From: Synanceia verrucosa
Lineage: Eukaryota > Chordata > Actinopteri > Perciformes > Synanceiidae
Assembly (NCBI GenBank): GCA_029721515.1
Contig: CM056562.1
Coordinates: forward strand, 20,767,622 to 20,831,621
DNA: 64,000 nucleotides
Reading direction: 5' to 3'
Part shown: positions 48,394 to 62,100 of the stretch, one piece after another
Layout: every line of letters starts with the position of its first letter
How positions within the stretch are numbered: the stretch's first letter is position 1
Made by a program: the position numbers and the translations under genes
The notes under the pieces: generated by a model
What the model was told of the DNA's origin: nothing
Database searches by the model: none
What the model saw: the letters and a program-made list of their open reading frames with translations, nothing else

Positions 48394-50126
48394 GTGTGTG
48401 CGTGTGTGTGTGTGTGCGTGTGTCAGCGGGGGTCAGCACTTGTACCCTTTGGCCATTGTCTCCCTCCCTGACCGATATAAAAGCATCATAACCCTTTGAG
48501 CTCAGACATATTTAGAAAGCAGATAAAAGCACTTTTTACAAACTAGATACACGTCGGGCACAAAGCCCGGGGTCAAGCGCAACAAATTAACAACCCTCTT
48601 TCTGACGGGGAGGTGGGGGTTGAGGGGGGGTGACGGGGCAAAGCTAAACCGCCCCTGGAGTCCATAGCCAAATGCCTTCACATTCCCAGAGCAGGGATGT
48701 GGGCTGTTCTCCTGCATTCATGTGTAATTGGTCCTCAGGGCAGAGGCTGAGATAAATAATGACTTACTTTTTTGTGTTTGTATTATGTCCTCTTAATAGA
48801 AGACTTGTTTGGAATTCCCTAATTCCAACAAAAGTCAAGACGGCCATTATGAAAGAATTTGAGTCATTTGTCACTCAGGGTCACGAGCGCTGTTGCAGCC
48901 AAGTTGCACGCGCTGAAAATTCCCAAACTTTTAAAATGTTGCACTGGTTGTTTTTGACATTTTGCAAGTTTATTACTGTTGCATATTCTTCGTTTAATAG
49001 TGCCACATCCTCACTGAAAAGCTATGACTTCTTGAATGGGTTTCTTTTTCTCTCTTCAACAAATAACAATTCAGTTAATTATTAATGGTAATATAGTTAA
49101 TTAGTTTGATAATCCATCAATCAACAAAAATGTATTTTATTATATTTGCTGCTTCATGCTTGTTAAATCATTTTAAAATAAATATAATTGGGTCTTGGAC
49201 TGCTGGGCAAACACATCAAGCAATTTGACACTTGGCAAATAGCTATGCACATTTATTGCTATTTTCTAATTTTCTATTATTAATTAGTTAACCAATCAAT
49301 TGGAAATCAAGTAGTTATAGTTCCACCATATTTTCTAAAATCATGACTCATGATTATTTTAATTAATATATTAATTGATAAGTTGTTTGGGCTATAAAAT
49401 GTAAAAAATGGGGATACAACTCAACTGAAACCAGAAAATATTTGCATTTAAGAAGCAGAGTAGTTTTTTTTTTTTTTTTTTCTGGAAAAAAAATATCAAC
49501 ATATAATATATAAATATATGCCCAAAATGCATTGCCAGAGATGTGCTGGCAGGTCATAGAGCAGAAAATCAATCCAATTAAAAAAATCAAGGAAAAGAGA
49601 ACAAGACTTTCTTTTCACGAACACAGCGCTTATTAGAGCTAATGCTGTGTTGTGTTTTTTTTTATTTGATGATAAAATCAGTTATTTGATTTTCTATAAT
49701 ACTAGAGCAGACTCTCACAGTAAGTCGTATTTAGTTCATCATGTCTGTACTGTGACTTTGTAAAGTCATGGAGCGATTCAATGCCCAAAGTCATATCTTA
49801 GTAGCAGTTTAAGTTCGTGTGGATGAACATGTACACATACAGTATGGAGGGTTTCCATGTAGTTGGTGTGTACTGAGCTGAGGTCAGTGAATGGTGGCAG
49901 TCTGGGCAGCAGCAGTGTGTTGGTGGCTCTCCATGTGCGGTCAGCATGTTGATGTGGAGCTAACAATGTTGGTACTGTTGGACTCAACTCCCAGCAGGGG
50001 CTCTCACACTTTGTATGTGTGTTATTGTTGCCCTCGTCTGTGCTCAGGCCTGTATGAGTGTGTGTTTGCGCGCATTACAGTGTTGTGGAAGTGTGTAGAT
50101 GCCTCTCTCTCTCTTATATATCTGTG

Positions 50127-50158
<32 letters not shown>

Positions 50159-53100
50159 TTAGGTTCCCACTGAGGACTCAGTAAGTTTGTGTGACCCTGC
50201 CACACAGGCCCTGAGATAATACAACCAGCTGATGAGGTTACCCAAACGGCAGCAGAGGCCCAGCATGCTGCTAATGATGAGAGGGGGAGTGGGGGAGGCA
50301 TATCAGGACTCTGTTTGGTCAGAGATATGACTGTGTGTGTGTGCATTTGTGTGTGTTTAGGGGGGACACTTGCCCCACATTAGGCGAGAGAGGCTCTGAC
50401 CTTAGCAGCTATAATATCAGTGCAAGCTCTGACCCCAGATCAGGCCTGGTTGGCCCTTCAGCGGGGTGAGAGAGCTGGGGGAGATGAGGGGGGAGTCGCA
50501 CTTTCATTGTATGGCTGGTGTCCTCTGTCCTGCCTCTGCCAGCGCCACGACCCAGTGAGGGGTGAGTAATGTGAGTAATGGAGAGTAATAGGGTCCAGAT
50601 AGTGAGTGTGACCGTAACCCTATTGTATCCTGTGTCAGCAGGGTCAGGGGTCGCCCACAGAGCATACTGGTCCCGGCCCCACCCGACCCATTTGGGCCAT
50701 AAATGAGTTTACCCAACACTAATTACCGAGGGTCTGCCAATGGGCCGCACTGCTTAATGGGCCTGACAGCTGCCTGTATGCCGCACTTAGATGTCCTCAG
50801 CACCCCCCTCCCCCCCACCCACTCTCTCGGCCCTGTCCTGCCACCCCTTTAACCCCCCAAACACATCCTACTCCTCTTGGCGGTACATGTGTGTGTTGAT
50901 GCCCACAGCATCCCTCATACGCCGCCACTGTTTGGACTGGTGTGTAGCCCTTTGGACAGCCTTTTACAAAAGTCATCTGTTGGATGAATTGTATGTCATA
51001 TTAATGACTAGAGAAGGCGCACGGAATACAAACACAAGCTTTGCCCCAAAAGGTACTGAACATAGTCCAGTCTTTTCATCTTGGACTTTGTTCACGAATG
51101 CACATTTGCATACAAGGCAGCAAGTGTCAGGAGTGATTGATACATATTCCAGTCCCTTTCTTGACCCAGTAACGTAGACTACTGTGTCCCAAAAAACAGC
51201 CGACATCAAGCTGCCACTTTTTGACTGGCTTCTAAGATGTGCCAAGGTTTGAAGCTAACGAGGAGCACACCAATATGTGCATGTTCAGCTCCACATCTAG
51301 CCGACCAAACAGGTGTATTTTATACACACTTCCTATCATCTATTATTTGATAAGCAGAAATGAGTAGAGAGCACAAGAATGTGGCGCAAACTTAGCCTGG
51401 GCCTGCCCATACTTCCTGTGACACTTCACAAAATTTCGGAACCAAGTCAGTCTGGTCAACCTGCCGTTCTCTTCGATCTCAGATTAAACTAAAAATGGGG
51501 ACCAATGAAAATCTAGCATTTCAAAAGGCTCGATTGTTTAAGGAAATGATGCACTAGTTCTTTGGATCAAGCAGTTTTCGTCGCTACGCATACGTCAGAG
51601 GAAAGAGTGGTCTGATTGGTTGAAGCTTCATCCAGTAGCACACAGAGGCCACGGGTCACATTCTGACAGTGTTCCTGACCTACGCTCTAACACAGCTGGA
51701 GCTAATAGCTTCCTTCCTTTCTCTGTGGTTTACAGACAGGGAGTTAACCTCAGGGTCAACATAAATGTGTTTTCTGCTTGGAATATACATACAGCCAGGT
51801 CCTGAAACAATCAGTACATATCTGAGAGGCCACCTGGTTTATCTGCAAATGACTTGTTAGCAATGATATATCCTCAAGAATAACATGGTTTATGTACAGG
51901 AGACCCATAGTTGAGTGCTGTCACACTGACAGGCCTATGGAATGATGATTAGATTATTAGATTTTGATCAAAAACATCTTTGAATGAAAATACTTGTATC
52001 AGTGTGCACCTGGCCGAGCTATTTATTTTCCTTTTATTCGTTTATTAGTGCTAAAATTTTGTAATGGATACATTAGATGAAAAAAGTTAAGTAGTGATAA
52101 CTTAAAAAAAAGTATTTATCATGTATTTAAATGATTTATTTAAGTAAAAAAAATACCAAAACATTTGGCCATGTCCAAGCAGTTAAATCAAATAGATTTG
52201 GCAGGCTCTTTAGAAATACTTTGGTTTGTAGAAGCTCATTGTTATTTATCATGTTTTCTATTTTTTTTCATTAACTCTTTCAGTGCCATTGACGTATTTC
52301 AACATCATTTTAAATCTGACGCTTGAGTGCTATCGATGTAATAATACGTCAAAATGGTTTTCGTCAGCAGGTTGTCGATCGCAGTCTCCCACAGTCTGTG
52401 AGTCATTTTGGGGCTTCTGGGAGATGTAGTCAGAGCATAAAGAGATGGTATACGCCACAGAGATCAAAGCAGGAAGTGGAGACAATCGAGATTAGAAAGC
52501 AAAACGGATGGATTCTGGACAAAAAGTGGCGATTTTGGTGAAAGTGACCTCTACTCTACCTCTGATAAAACAAGAATGGAACAAGGGAAAAACAAAAACA
52601 GTTTTCATGATGAAATAGAGAGTCTCTTCTTTCATTTGAGCTATTCTGTTTTCAGAGACATAGTACAAAAATATTCTGTTGGTCTTGAAATATGACTCAA
52701 AAATGGGCAAAAACACTGGCACCAGGCACTTCCCAGTTTATAAAATGGCTGGCACTCAATGAGTTAATCTACAGAATGATCAGTTGCGTTTCAGGATTTG
52801 TAACATAATGAAGTTGAGGTCAGAACTGGCCAATGTGTTGTGTGTTTATTATTTCTGCCTGCTTTTCTATCCATAGTATTCTCATCCAGCCAGCAGCACT
52901 TGTCAGTAACTATTTCAGTGTGTAAAAGGTGGGCCCTCCCCCCTGTCCGTCAACCCTGTAGGAGGGCCATAAGCCCTGAGACTCAGGCCCGGCCCAACAG
53001 AAGCCCCCCTACCACCAGCACCCCTGGTCACCACCCCACCCTCTACATAGCTTCTAACACCCAAACACACCCGGTCAGCCCACTCCCACAGCGCTCCTCC

Positions 53101-56100
53101 CCTCTCCTTTCACTGCTCCCCCACCTCTCCACATGCGTGGTATTCACCGTGCATACCTAGGCTGCTAATTCCAACCTGCCACTCCAATCAAAGGATCACG
53201 ACTGTTGTAGTTTTCTTCTCTTTTCTTCTGCTGGGAAACAATGTTTGGTGGATGTAGGCAAGGACAAGTGTGTGTGCTGTTATGTGGCAGCTAGGAGAAT
53301 AATTCGTTGTGTCGGCACATGGCACTGTGTGTGCTGTCTGCTCTTCTTGCCACCCTCAACAACAAGGATGCACATTTGCTGTACTTTCATGGGAAGAGCT
53401 GACAACAGAGACCAGTGTGACTAAAATGGCAGCCTGGACACACAAATGTCAAATTTATGACATGATAATGCGTGCAATTAAAAATAGTGTTCTTGCTTTG
53501 TGGCATGTCATTTACAACACGTAAATCTGCTGCGTTCAGAGCAAGTGAAGTAGAATAAAAAGGGAAGTTGGATAATTCCAACAAACAGTATTTAAGTTTT
53601 TTACTTAGTTTGTGTACTTATTTCAAGGCCATCCATGGTTTTGTCACCCCCTGCAGGTACTGCACGGACAGGCAGACATGACACTGACGCATTATCCTTT
53701 AGTGGTCTGGCGAGTCTTGGCATGATATTGGGTTGAAAATTGCCATCCTCCTACATGATGATATAAAGATTACCTTTTCCCTTTTGTACAATATTAACTG
53801 TCTGTAAATCAAGTCTATAAAGCAAATGCATTGGATATTTAGTCGGCAAAAAGATTGATTTATAACAGTAAGCATGAATAAATACAGCATGTTGATATAT
53901 GTAGTCTAAGGTCGATTTCACACTGTCCTCCATTGGTCCGCTTTAAATGGACCAGAGTTCGTTTCCTCAGGTAGTCCGCTTCGTTTGGGCAGGTGTGAAA
54001 GCTCATACAAACTCTGGTGCGGACCAAACAAACGAATGGGGGTCTTGGTTTGTTTGCAAGTGAACCCTGGTGCGGTTCGTATGCAGTGTGAAAGCTCACC
54101 GGACCAAACACAGGACCAAATGTACGTAGTGCATGACGTAGTGAGGCTATACGCAGTGTATCTTGAGGAAAGGAAGTACAGTGCACACTCCAGATCAAAA
54201 CAAACAACGAGTGACCACCATTAGCAGTTAGCTTAGCTCATTCATCTGAACAACATAACCCATAAATTTACAATTTGACATATTTGAACAAAATTAATCA
54301 CAACTACCAACAATCACAGTCCTTAAACTCTGCGCTGATGTGTTGTCACACGTTGTTGTCACGTTAGCATTAGTGACGGTTGCATTCACTAGTATGTAGG
54401 TAGGCAACGTTAACGCTGTAGCATTCCCTCAAATAATGTAACGAAGCACAATACATGATTGACAGTCCACCCTGTTTGTAGTCTGTGAGGTTACATACCT
54501 GATTGTTGACGCTCAGAAAGTTTGGTGCGGTTCAGGAACCAAACTAAGTGATAAATGCAACAATGTTGCAACTTTCAGGACCCCAAGTGAACCGAGTCTG
54601 CTTGGTTATGTGTGAAAGCGACCTTAAACTATTAGTGATCAAGGAATATTTTGTTTCATTTATTGAATATTTGGGTATATGTGTCACCTTGGCCTTCTGA
54701 TGGGCATTTCTACTTTTTGTACCAAATAAAGTTATTACTTAAAACATAATTGACAAATGATTCAATAATGCAAATAATGTTAAGCTGCAGCTCTAGCGTG
54801 CACAGGTCTAAAATGTGAACTTCAGAAAACATTTCAGAGGAAAATAAAAATAAACACAGCCAGTCCATTTTTATTTATTAGTCCTCAGATGGTAGTGATG
54901 GGTTATTGATTGTTGGTAAATGAAGCTATTTCTGTTTTTTTAGCCACTGTTTGAACACATCATAGCTGATTTTGTTTGGAATACCAGCTATCCCAACAAC
55001 TCTGATGTAATTGTTCACTAATACGGCCTGAGTTTTTCTGAATTATAGTATATGCTCTTAAATCAGTACGGGCTACCTTAAATATGAATACTAAAGTTCA
55101 TTAGTTATTTTATGGTTTAAGTTTTGTGAGAGTCTCCCTCCTCTTTCTGTCTACAGATCCTTTGTAACAGGCACTTCATGCTGTGAGAACAACTCTCCTC
55201 TTCGCATCTGGGATGTTGAACGGTAAGTGAAGAAGCTGCTCTGACTCTACAGCACCTCACGTCTTGTCGTCTCACATGCTTCTGTAGATCTCCTGCTGAA
55301 TGACGCTGTGAAAAGGAGTTTTTTATTGGGAGGTAGTGAAGGTGCCTCTCTTGCTATGATGTGGACAGTCTGTAGTTCCTCTCCTGCAAAATCATCTCCT
55401 TTGTTTAGCTGACGTTTGCGAAAGTAATTCTTTTTTTTCCTCAGTTCATAAATTTAGATATTTGAGGTGAGGATTTAGCATTTGTAGAGGAGCCATTTGG
55501 TGTGTCGAGTTACTTTACTGTAATACATTTTAACTTTTTTTTTGTCTGGCTATAAGTTCATGAGAGGATGAAATATTTCTGAGACAGCTTAAAGTCATCA
55601 GTGTTGGAGCAATGCTCGGCATGTCACGAAGGAGGAAACTTTTCAGTTGTGTTGTCAAATCAATAGACTGACAGAACGATGGGATGAACGTTTGTATGTT
55701 TGCACACATACACAACCATAGTCATCTGTCAACAACATCCTTACAAAATTTCAAAATAAACTATCTTGCTGTCTCTGCCTCACCACCCTGGATTCCTTCT
55801 AGACAAACCCAGCCTGCCCTTCCTCTCTTTTTGCATCATTTTATCCAATCTTTGTCTTAGTAGAGTGGTGTTGAACGCTCATCATAGTCAATTCCTACAC
55901 ACTATAGATCCATGTGCTTTTATATATTTTTTTTATTCAGATAGCTGAACCCTTTTTGACTCCGGTCCAGTGCATCATGGGGTAAACACTCTGTGATTAT
56001 CGGTTATGGAGAAGCAGTAATTTACCAGATTAATGTTCCCACACGGCTTCTGTTGATGCAATTTTTCCATGTTTACTGCGTCAGTGCACGGATGCAGACA

Positions 56101-59100
56101 ACTCCTGAAGCACAGGTTTCAAAACACCATGGGACACACTATTCCTGAGCATGGAGCGGTTCGAAATGAGGGGCCTCTGAAAATTCCTGTCTCTGAAAAG
56201 CGAGGCTTAAACCTTATACATCCCCTCCAAGGCCGCTGTAATTCCCAGCTTTACCTGGGCCAATTAAAACAAGCCGACACGACACAACACAAAAAGCTGC
56301 TTCCTGCTCCCAAACGGTCTGGAAATCTGAGGAGGGGAGAAGATGGGAGACGCAGGGAGAGGGAAGGAAGGGATGGGTGGGCAGTTTATGCTACGGAGGT
56401 TGCAGGTGGTGACGGAAATTGACCTGGTTAGGAGATGGAGCAGACCGAGGCAATGCATGAGTCCTCCTCAGTGATTTCTTTCTATCATGAGAAACTGATG
56501 TTCACAAAATCTTTCAAGCTACTTTTACTTTATTGGCTAATACTTGAGGATAAGTTAAACAAATATTACTTAAATATTTCCCTAACCCGAGAAGGTCTGG
56601 CATTCAGTGTGTTTATAGGTGAAGGTCATATTTAAAGCAAGCTGTATTAAATATTAAGTCAACATGTCCTTGCTTATGTTACCTGTGACTTTTTGTGACT
56701 TTTTCCAAATCCTAAGTGCTTTGTGTAGCTTAACTACTGTGATAAAACTGAATTAAGTGGATTAAAAACATGATCCAGGTGGCATTGCACTATTTATTAA
56801 ATGGCTCCTGGGGTCGGGATTGATCTCAAATAAACACCAAAGCAGCACAAGGGTCAACATACAGAGAGAAGGAGACTAAATGCATCTAAAGGTAGTCTTC
56901 TTGAAATGACTGTAATAAATAATTCACTTATTATCCCCATCGGTGAAAGTTGTTCTCCAGCACTGACGGCACTCCCACTGTGGAGCATATACCAAATACC
57001 ACAAGAACACTATGGGTTGTTACTCTATTTGCCCTGATGAATATAAAAAGAGACACATGAAGCCAGCAATGTTACATCATGCTATGTCTGTCTAAAAGTT
57101 TTTTTTATGTTATTAGAAGGCATTACAAGTCTTGAAGGACAATGTGTGTGAAATTAAAGTAGCAAGAGAAAAGTAACTAGTAACCACAGGAACTTCATTC
57201 TTTTCCTAGCATAAATATAAAATAATAACCTGAGGGGGAGGTGGCTCTACAGCTGTTATCCTTACATACTGTACATTCATGTTTACAGACACCTTATGAT
57301 TTTTCATGTGATAAACAGTTGAAAGCAACGTGCTCTACCACGCTGAGTGGGTGATGGGTGCACGGTGCGGTTGACCAGGGTGCACATTAACACTGAACTT
57401 AGACGTTGAAGCACTTAAACTGCTCTCACTTCCAAAGGGATAACATTATGTATTGGATTTGGAGAATCAGTGGAGCCTTTATCTCCTATGTTTAACTGGT
57501 TTGTACTCTACAGTCAGTAGAGTTTAGCTGTTAGTTGTTTCTCTAAACCTTGAGTAATACATATTTCATATTCACTACTAAAGACTGAAGAAGTTGAGCA
57601 GGGGATTTCCATGGACTATATCTGTAAACCAACTAAACAAGGGGTAAATTTCAGCTAAAAGTATGTGGACTAGTTGAAAATGTTTTCTCAAATTAGAAGG
57701 CTAAGAATAAGAGTTTGTTATACCCCGTATGCAAATGTGTTAGCTGTGAGGAATAAGACCTTGCAGACAAACTGGCTCACCCTCAGCATCAGCCTTTACA
57801 CTGTGCATGCCCCTTTGATTCAACATCCCATCTGAGCCAAAACACTGTTACACCTGCAGCGCTGAACAACAGCCAGCGAAACAGCTGCTGCCACAGCCAG
57901 ATCACAGAAAAGAGGCCGCAAGCTTCCAGGAAAGATTCCAGCAGTCACTTCCTGTCTGTGGAAAATAGCGGCGGTGGCGCTGTCTGACTGTCAGGTCGTC
58001 ACTGTTTTCTCATAATTCTTCCTTTGAACCAAATCAGATTGAAGAAAAATGTTATCTTTGTCATGCTGTGTTCAGCTAGCAGATTGAGCTCAGTGATAAG
58101 CAGAGGATAAACATGCTGAGCGATGAATTGTTTTTTACATTGTGATCTTTAATAACCTGACAAGCTGTAATATATGAAAGGAGGTTCCCACACAGGCCTG
58201 CATTTAACTTTTTATCATAATTTAGATCATATTCACAGTGTTTAGAAAAAATGTTATTTAGTCACACTTTATACATGCATGAATAAGATGCTTTATGTGT
58301 TAAAAGGCTATAAATTGTTAGAAATAGCAGCATAAATGATAATGTTTTCGAGCATAACACACTGTAAGCAAGAAGTGTAGTTGACTATTAATAAATGCAT
58401 AATATTTAAGCTATTACAAGTACAGTAAAGGTTTAACAATAATATTATAGGTAAGCTAAAGTTAAAATAAAAAATAAAATTAAGGGACTCATGAGCTCAA
58501 GCAGAACTGTTATAAGTGCTTATAAATATCTAACAATTTAACATTAAATGAGTTTATAATGCTATTATCAACACCTAGTCTTGTTAACCCGTGTTAATTT
58601 GCATCTTACGAGGACTTACAAGAGCCTGATTTGTTAGCTAGCACATATTACGAGGACCTTTAAGTAAAGCGTTGTCATAGTTACATTTTTTTTCAGTTGT
58701 TGATAGGATAACAGCAGGTAGAAATAGCCCAGACTCCCATTGAGCTCTTGTGGCCTTGATTTTAATTTAACACTTTCTCTTCTTCCCTCCATCGCAATTA
58801 ATTCTTTTTTTTTTCCTCATCTCAGCGGCACAAAGAGGTCTTATGATCAGCCATATAGAGGGGGATCCCACAGACGTAGCGCCACTGGAGCAGCACCCCG
58901 ACTTTTCACACTGTCTTCGCTCATGGTTAAACACAGAGGGGGGAGATAGCATCAAAGAGAAGGGACCCTGACCATCACTCCCAACTCCCAAGATTCCCCT
59001 CTGTTACTTCAGAAAGGGAGTCCTCCTTTTTTAACAATCAAATGGCCTGGCTAGGATTCCTCACATTCCTCACACTGAAAAGAACAGTGAAATGTCTGCT

Positions 59101-62100
59101 TCAGACTGGACGCTCTGTTTTACAGATTGCAGCGGCATTGTCTTTGCAGTGCACGCATGTATGTGGCATTTTGAAGGTGGTCATTGTCGATGCGCTCCTC
59201 CTCTCCACCTCGTCTCCTCCAGGAAAGCTCACATTCCTGCTGCAGCGAGCTCAGAGGTGCGGGGTAAATTGGGTGGACGTGCAGCGGGTTTGCGTGGCTC
59301 CCCTCTGTTTGTTTTAGCAAGTAAAAACCTCAGCAGGGCTTCTTTTCTCTACCTGTCTGGTGGCTTTTGACGAGAGGGCCTGTTTCCCAGTGAGTCCCCA
59401 GGCTCCTGTTTTAGAGCTCAGCCTCCAAGCACTTCTGCCACAAAAACACACACACTGCTTTTCTTTAGCTGCCCCCACACTAAAGGATAATGCCCTTAGC
59501 TTCTTCTATTTTTTCCTCAACATTGTCAATTCATTAATGATTCCTTTCACAACTGGGGTGTGTGTGTGTGGCCCCTAAAGCCAACCTGACTCCTGCAGTG
59601 AGACCAGACAGGCTTAAATCAGGACTTAGACCCTGTATGTCACACAGCCAGCAGCCCCTTCATAACAATCACTAAGTCGGTGCCCCCCAGGGCCACCAGT
59701 CTACCCATCTCACAAAGTAGCTGCCAGCTCAAACTGCTTCGTTCTCAAGCAGCCAAATGATTTCTCCCAGAAACCCACGATTTCCATTTTAATCTTTGTC
59801 ATTTAAATTTTAACATAAGGCTTAAAGGATCATTCTCATTCGCTTACAGTCCTATTCTTTGTAACATGGGTCACCTGGTGTTTAATTTTATCCATCTTGT
59901 CTTCATCAGGATGGTATCTGACTTTGTTTTCAACGTCTTAGTCAATCAATTATGTATTTGACCTATGATTATTTATATTGATTTATATATAAATCACATG
60001 CTGTGTATAAGTGAAAACAGTGTTATTAAAGCACCTTACAGTCCTACTTATAACCAATGTGATCTCACAGAAAAATGGGAAATGACTGTTAGACAGAAAT
60101 TATTAACTCCTTGAGTGCCATAAACGTGTATGTACAGTTTTCCTTTTTTTGGCAGCGGGTCACCAATCCCGGTCTTCCACAGCCTGTGAGTAATTTTGGG
60201 GCTTCTGGAAGATGTTGTCTGAACATAAGAGACAGTATACGCCACAGAGTTCAAAGCAGGAAGTGGAGACGATTGAGATTAGAGAGCAAAACAAACACTC
60301 TGGACAAAAAGTGGTGATTTTGGTGAAAGTGGCCTCTACTCTACCTCTGATAAAACAAGAATGGAACAAAGTAAAGACAAAAGTTTTTTTCATGATGAAA
60401 TAGAGAGTCTCTTCTTTCATTTGAGCTATTCTGTGTTTTCAGAGACATAGTACAAAATATTCTGTGGGTCATGAAATATGAATCACAGTGGCCAAAAAAC
60501 ACTGGCACAAGGCACTTTTGGTTTTATAAAAGGGCTGGCACTCAATGAGTTAAATATTAGCCTCAGGCAACAAAATGACTTGGTTAGGTTTAGTAAAGAA
60601 AACTTCATGCTTTTGATTAAAAGAAGTATGTTTATTACGTGACTTATTATGTAGCCTACATAATGTAAAATGAGTCAGTGTTAACTTCTCAAACACGACA
60701 CCAACACCAGCCTCTCAGGTTTGAGATTATATTTCTGACGAACGGCTGGGAATTCATGTGTCGACCACAACGAGGGATCCTAATTGACTGTCCATTGTTG
60801 TTGTTGTTGTAATGTGCTGTAAAGAGGTTGTGGTTATTTCATGTAGATCTGTGAGATCAGGCTGCTATATCATAATCTACATGCGTTCCTACGTTCCCAC
60901 TGATTCAGAGTTGATGACTTTAACAGCGACGCATCCATCTTGCAGCCTATGACGGTGTGTTCTGCGGAGTGCATCACTCACCCTTTGAGGACACACTGTG
61001 TGCGATGGTTATGACTCAGCCAGTCAGCTATGCTTTCGAGTCTGCCAGGTGACACCTTCCAGTCAGGCATGCTGGAGGCCAGACCTAGGCATTCAACATT
61101 ATGGACCCAGACAAGCCATACAAAGGATGGTCAGATCAGAACGTTGTGCCGCTGCTCGCTAACAGATACAGTCATTTTGACAGATTATATGCTAAAGCCT
61201 CCATCCTGTAATCACACGCCGCCCATAAAAGCCAGTGACCTACCAATTTGAGAATCCCTGCTGTTTTGCACTGTGCACCAGCTCATCGCATGGTCCTATT
61301 ACTAGCTTTAAGATCCCGGCGCAGATGTCAGGTCCATTTTATGGAAATAGCTTTTATTTTTCTTTCACATTTAGGTGTTTTGTAGCTGTTTTTTGTAGCC
61401 TAAGATTGTTATCATCTTGTTTGAAGGAAGGAGGGTTATGAATTGATGATTTAGAGTGGTCGTGCTGTGATGGAGACATCATTATTTAGTTATGAATGAA
61501 CAGGCTCGTATCCCTTTGGCTTGAATGAGTTTCTTTTTGTGTGGCATGTGCTAAGCTCCTTGGTTTTAGTGGTAAGGGGAAAATGAGGGGTCACTACCCC
61601 ACACAGACACAAACTCAGCCTCATCAGACTCCCCATTGGCCCGGGCTTAGTCATGAGACCCTGGCAATGAGAAAGCTCTCACCCAATAAGGTGCCCTGTG
61701 GGGAAAGCCCTGGTCCAATAAGGAGGCCCCCTGGGGGTAAGGCTAGGGGATTACCAGCCCGAGCCTGCGGATTGAGCTCCAGGGCGAGGGAGGGGGGCAC
61801 GAGTCGCAGCACAGGGCTACTCGGTCGCCAAGGCCAGCGGCTTCCTTTAAATGGTTGCTACGGAGCAGGTATCAAACCTGCGAGAGTCGCACACAGTCAC
61901 GGTCATGGAGGGTATTAAATGGCAACAAAGAGACAGTTATTCTGCAATAATCCGCCCTGCTGAGTGCAAGTTATTCTCCAATAATCAAGAGGCGAGTAGC
62001 AGGCGGGACAGAGCTGTGATCACAAGAGCATGGTGCTGCATGGAGCTTCAGACACATACACACACAGGTCACACCACATCAACCCAGACACGCAAACTTT

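Noticed and set aside
47870..48439. Long minus-strand open frames rich in Thr/His
   Set aside because: They are translations of the GT/CA arrays, not proteins.
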